Shown here: in pieces, positions 60,258 to 64,000 of the stretch | How positions within the stretch are numbered: the first letter of the stretch is position 1 | Layout of the letters: every line of letters starts with the position of its first letter | Assembly (NCBI GenBank): GCA_034401135.1 | Contig: JAWZSP010000001.1 | Location: forward strand, 1,178,001-1,242,000 | Length of the DNA: 64,000 nt | Reading direction: 5' to 3' | Source: Volutella citrinella | Taxonomy: Eukaryota; Ascomycota; Sordariomycetes; Hypocreales; Nectriaceae | Translations under genes and position numbers: made by a program | The notes under the pieces: generated by a model | Seen by the model: the letters and a program-made list of their open reading frames with translations, nothing else | Database searches by the model: none | What the model was told of the DNA's origin: nothing

Positions 60258-61475
60258 ATGGCCACCGACCAGAAGCCCCTCCCTTTCGTCTACCAATTCG
60301 CCGCAGGTATGCCCAGTCGTGCGTGACCCAATCGTGGGGTGCTGAGCTGACGGAATTACTCTTGTCCAACAGGCGCCATTGCCGGTGTCTCGGAGGTATG
60401 TTCGCCCCAGGTCCCCCTTCTCCCTCCGCTTCTCTTGCTGACCCTATGCCTGCTGTAGATTCTGGTCATGTACGCCCGCCGACCTTTGCTCTCCATCGTC
60501 CGATTCCCAATGCTAACCTCGACGCCAGGTACCCTCTTGATGTCGTCAAGACTCGAGTGTACGATAAGCCCCCCCACCGAAATTGCTCTCCCGTTCGAAC
60601 CAATAGCTAACTGGGGGACAGTCAGCTCCAGGCCAAGGGTGCCGCCGGCGCCGACGCCTACAATGGCATGCTTGACTGCTTCCGCAAGATCATCAAGCAG
60701 GAGGGGTACGTACGGCGCTCCCAATGCGCCAATCCCTTGCGCCTCCAGCTCAATTCGCTAACTAGACCCCAGCTTCTCTCGCCTCTACCGTGGTATCTCT
60801 GCCCCCATCCTCATGGAGGCTCCCAAGCGTGCCACCAAGTTCGCCGCCAACGACGAATGGGGCAAGTTCTACCGCAACGCTTTCGGCATGCCCAAGATGA
60901 CCCAGGGTCTCTCCATCCTCACTGGTGCCTCTGCCGGTGCCACCGAGTCCTTTGTTGTCGTCCCCTTCGAGCTCGTCAAGATCCGACTCCAGGATAAGGC
61001 CTCCGCCGGCAAGTACAATGGTATGGTCGACGTCGTCGTCAAGACGGTCCGCAACGAGGGCCCTCTCGCTCTGTACCAGGGTCTTGAGAGCACCATGTGG
61101 CGCCACATCCTCTGGAACGCCGGCTACTTTGGTTGCATCTTCCAGGTCCGACAGCTGCTTCCCCAGGCCACCACCCCCCAGGGCAAGATGACCAACGACC
61201 TCCTCTCCGGTGCCGTCGGTGGCACCGTCGGTACCATCCTCAACACCCCCATGGATGTCGTCAAGAGCCGAATCCAGAACACCGTCAAGGTTCCCGGCCA
61301 GGTCCCCAAGTACAACTGGGCCTGGTCTTCTTGCATCACCGTTGCCAAGGAGGAGGGCTTCGGCGCTCTCTACAAGGGCTTCTTGCCCAAGGTCCTGCGT
61401 CTTGGCCCTGGCGGTGGTATCCTGCTCGTCGTCTTCACCACCGTCATGGACACTTTCCGCAAGTGGCAGGTTTAA
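60258..61475 (+). CDS. ODC1: Mitochondrial 2-oxodicarboxylate carrier
   Basis: Inner-membrane carrier exchanging 2-oxoadipate and 2-oxoglutarate, linked to lysine and glutamate metabolism. Six exons: 60258-60306, 60373-60395, 60459-60469, 60529-60558, 60622-60705 and 60773-61475 (299 aa, the usual carrier length). Three tandem repeats each carry the signature P-x-[DE]-x-x-[KR]: YPLDVVKTR, VPFELVKIR and TPMDVVKSR. EAPKRATKFAANDEWGKFYR after the first repeat is characteristic of the ODC subgroup. The first 200 coding bases are cut by five introns of 59-67 bp, leaving exons of 23, 11 and 30 nt. The 11-nt micro-exon supplies ILV plus the first two bases of the Met codon ahead of YPLDVV. Every junction keeps the frame. 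Symbol follows yeast, which has two paralogues. Confidence 0.94.
60459..60469 (+). other. 11-nt micro-exon of the carrier gene
   Basis: The sequence ATTCTGGTCAT lies between a TGTAG acceptor and a GTACGC donor. It links GVSE to YPLDVVKTR in the first carrier repeat and is required for the frame. Confidence 0.85.
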
Positions 61476-61953
61476 ATGCCCTCCAGCACTGGGATAGTCG
61501 GCAAAGCGACGAAACCTATCGAGACGTACAAACCAACAATGTGCCGCCCTGTTTCAGCGGCAGCTCCAGGCTTTCTTTGGAAACTAGATGATAGAGGCGC
61601 TTAGATCGGGACTCGGATTTCTTCTCTGGGCCATACCCAATGCACCTTCTGCTGGTGCATTCCGCCCATGGTGTGACTTGAAAATTCTCGGCGATGCGAG
61701 CAGGCTCCTTGAATCGAATTGTTACGACGTATACATTGGCCTGTCTTCAAGACTTGGTGGACCTCATGACATTTTAAGGCAGTTTTACCGTGCGAAAATA
61801 GAGTGAATTTTTATTTGTCAAGCAATTTCTCCACAATTCCGCTCTTAACATGATTCTCTGCGCCTTCTCGGAGGAGCATCCGGCACAGGTGATATCCTAT
61901 TTCGAGGGCAGAACACTACCCTCGGCAGGATTCTTGCCGGTTTTCCAGTTGTG

Positions 61954-61974
61954 TATTTATTTATTTATTTATTT
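61954..61974. repeat. TATT tetranucleotide repeat
   Basis: About five TATT units in the 3' flank of the carrier gene. Confidence 0.85.
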
Positions 61975-62179
61975 CTTCTTGTGATAAGTCCAGCTCTGGC
62001 TGTATTTAGCCCATCAGAGTGCATTCAGGAAACTTCACCAGCTAGGCAGATACAAACTTGATAGTAACGAGCAACTGTGTCATCCGGGCTGCACAACTGT
62101 GATAATGATTATTGCCAAACTAGGAAGCACTGGCAAGAAATATCTTCAAAAACAAAGGCTGAATACAATCGGGGATTTT

Positions 62180-62195
62180 CCAATTATATAATTGG
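62180..62195. repeat. Perfect 16-bp palindrome
   Basis: CCAATTATATAATTGG reads the same on both strands. It lies in the AT-rich gap between two convergent genes. Function unknown; it may be a chance AT palindrome. Confidence 0.8.
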
Positions 62196-62383
62196 CTCTA
62201 TCTAGGTTCTACCTAAGCCGCGCGGGTTGTTGGTGTGATTCAAATCATTAATGTACTATTTTATGCGAATGGTCCAGCTCCTTTTTCTTCTCCTCTTACA
62301 GCGGCTTCCACAACCGAACATCAAGCCTATCATAACATCCCGGCTTTCCTTCCCTCGATCCGAGTTTGATCTTCATCTTCACA

Positions 62384-64000
62384 CTAATGAGACATGACCT
62401 CCCTGTACCTATCCATGCTCAGGTCCACCGAGTATGCCAACAGCCGGTCTTGCGTGAGCGGCAAATTGAGAATTCGTGACCGAAGCTCCGTATCCTAGTG
62501 TTCCCATTAGTAACAAATCGAGAGAGTGCCGGGTACTAAAGTCAACGTACCTGTTTCTTCTTCGTAGCCATCAGGATCTCCTTCGCTGTTTCATCAGCCA
62601 TATCGGACACCGCAGCATAGCGCAGAATGTCTGAGTCGGGTGCGCTCGTGTTCATGGCGTGAAGGCCAGTCAAGAGCTTCTCGAGCAGGGCTGGAGGCGC
62701 CACCTCGTGTTTCTTTCGGTGTTGCAGAAGAGTCAGGAAGAAGCCATAAATCTCGCCACCCATAGACCACTCTGAGATAGAATCTTGATGGCTCTGGAAT
62801 TGGTTGATGAGCGTCGAGAGGCTGGCGTAGTCGCGCTCAACAATGGCGAGAGGTGCAACCTGTTGAACGAGAACGCCATGGGCCTCGGCCAATGACCCAG
62901 CGCGTAATAGACACTGGACCTCGCCGTAGGCATCCTTCTTCACGCTGCGCATGTACAAAGCAAGCGCCTCCCAGACCCACGCCACAGGGATCTGGAATTT
63001 CTCCACGAGCACCCCAAAAGCAGGGCTGGTTTCGTTGCCGATGAGGCCGGCGTGTCGGCTGAGGTGGTCCTGGATAGCCTTCTTGCGAGCAGAGGCATCG
63101 CTGAGGTGGAGGAGGACGAAGATGGCCTCGAGCCACTCTCCAGCGCTCGTCAATTGAGAAGCATAAGCAATCGTGGCGGCATCAGCCTTCTCCGACGCGT
63201 TGTCCCCAAACGACACCTTGCCAGTACCATTGAGGGCTAATCCGAGCTGCCAAGTCAGCCTCATGTCCAACGGTGACAGCTGAGAGTTTTCCGGGCGCAG
63301 CACAGCCTCCAGGTCAGCACCATCATCCTCATACAACTGCAGCAGACCCCAGAGCAGGTCCTGGCGGCGGTCTGCATCCCCATCGTCCCAAAGCGGCTTA
63401 ATGCCTTGGTCGATATACCAAGGGAGAGGTAGGTACTCCCGCTCCTGGTCCACATCGTCCTTGAATTTCCTCACTGCCGCACCGAGGTCGTCGTCTTGGG
63501 AAATCGCATACCACAGCCGAAGGCCAAAGGATTGCTTCCAATCGAGACCGAACTTCTTTGAGATGACGAAGGAGTCCAGGCGATCTTCGACCGGTACGCC
63601 CTTCATGCCTTCGCACACGCACGCATTGCCGCTCAGCAGTTCATAGATGGTGCGGATCGACTCGGAAAATTCGGAGAGCATCTTCGCATCAAGCCACTCC
63701 TTCAGTTGTTCTCGCATATCCTTTTTAGCCTCGTCGCTAGTTCCAATGAGAGGAACGAGGGTCCCAAGCCTAAAGTTTTTCCCTTCTAGGATATGCTTGC
63801 AAGCTTCGGTAATGCGATGTCCCGCAAGGCAGGCAACTGCCTTCTCCTCGCTGGAGCCGGCCAAGCCAATTGTCCTGGTCGAAATGGGGTCCACCAAGTC
63901 GGTCCAAAACTGAGACAGCTTAGCTTTGCGAAGGTGACGTTCGAGTGTCTTCTGGGGGTCAATGTCATCAAACAAGATGCTTGCGAGCTCCCAAACTTGC
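62384..64000 (-). CDS. NUP145: Nucleoporin Nup145/Nup98-96, C-terminal part (cut by window end)
   Basis: Scaffold nucleoporin of the Y-complex (Nup145C in yeast, Nup96 in animals). The reading frame runs open to the right edge of the window, so the N-terminal portion, including the autoproteolytic Nup98 part if present, lies outside. Seen here are exon 62551-64000 (continuing beyond) and a last exon 62384-62494 behind a 56-bp intron. The final exon adds DTELRSRILNLPLTQDRLL and ends MDRYREVMSH. The visible part is alpha-solenoid sequence typical of the Nup96 domain: VWELASILFDDI, ACLAGHRITEAC, WKQSFGLRLWYAI, LDMRLTWQLGLAL and AIFVLLHLSDASARKKAIQ. No FG repeats are expected in this part. Its 3' end converges on the carrier gene. 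Confidence 0.93.

Larger units (their letters stand above)
61476..62383. other. Convergent intergenic region
   Basis: A 0.9-kb AT-rich stretch between the 3' ends of the carrier and nucleoporin genes. It contains a TATT microsatellite near 61954 and a perfect 16-bp palindrome at 62180. No coding frame of note. Confidence 0.65.

Overview
The window is nuclear DNA of a filamentous ascomycete (Pezizomycotina). It is most likely a Sordariomycete, and Hypocreales would fit. The evidence is short GT-AG introns (mostly 49-128 bp) with CTGAC/CTAAC branch sites, high coding GC, widely spaced single-gene units on both strands, and fungus-specific protein architectures: a PAS-GAF-PHY hybrid-kinase phytochrome, alpha-aminoadipate reductase, Atg13, Hse1 and Yrb30. 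There are no operons, tRNAs, rRNAs, CRISPR arrays or recognisable transposons, and nothing that looks like a secondary-metabolite cluster.

Layout, left to right: noncoding sequence; a ketopantoate-reductase family gene (+, 2049-3271); a fungal phytochrome (+, 5917-10529); casein kinase II beta subunit (-, 11676-12830); a probable mitochondrial JmjC/cupin protein (+, 13495-14526), convergent with a membrane-anchored methyltransferase-like protein (-, 14661-15701); the RanGTP-binding protein Yrb30 (-, 16272-18255); alpha-aminoadipate reductase LYS2 (+, 20001-23891); an unrecognised multi-pass membrane protein gene with an in-frame TGA (+, 24610-25629); translation termination factor eRF3/SUP35 (+, 26221-28532); a gene-free stretch of about 6.7 kb; PEP carboxykinase (+, 35230-38243); an SNF2-family helicase (+, 39104-42689); ESCRT-0 subunit HSE1 (-, 43350-45681); ATG13 (-, 47532-50448); a large ankyrin-RCC1-BTB protein (-, 52923-57700); a mitochondrial 2-oxodicarboxylate carrier (+, 60258-61475); and the C-terminal part of a Nup145/Nup96-type nucleoporin (-, 62384 to the window end).

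Exon-intron structures were worked out by hand from splice signals, frame continuity and recall of what each family looks like. Every junction quoted preserves the reading frame and restores a recognisable family sequence. The genes are mostly housekeeping and are not an evident functional cluster. Two share lysine metabolism: LYS2 makes lysine through alpha-aminoadipate, and the 2-oxodicarboxylate carrier moves 2-oxoadipate and 2-oxoglutarate across the mitochondrial inner membrane. Two act in membrane degradation (HSE1, ATG13) and two in nucleocytoplasmic transport (YRB30, NUP145). I found no convincing undescribed system. The points most worth a second look are gene-structure oddities: a start codon that may be split by an intron in PCK1, an 11-nt micro-exon in the carrier gene, a 14-nt first exon in the reductase, a 662-bp PCK1 intron, the membrane protein with a premature TGA, and the large empty intergenic block.
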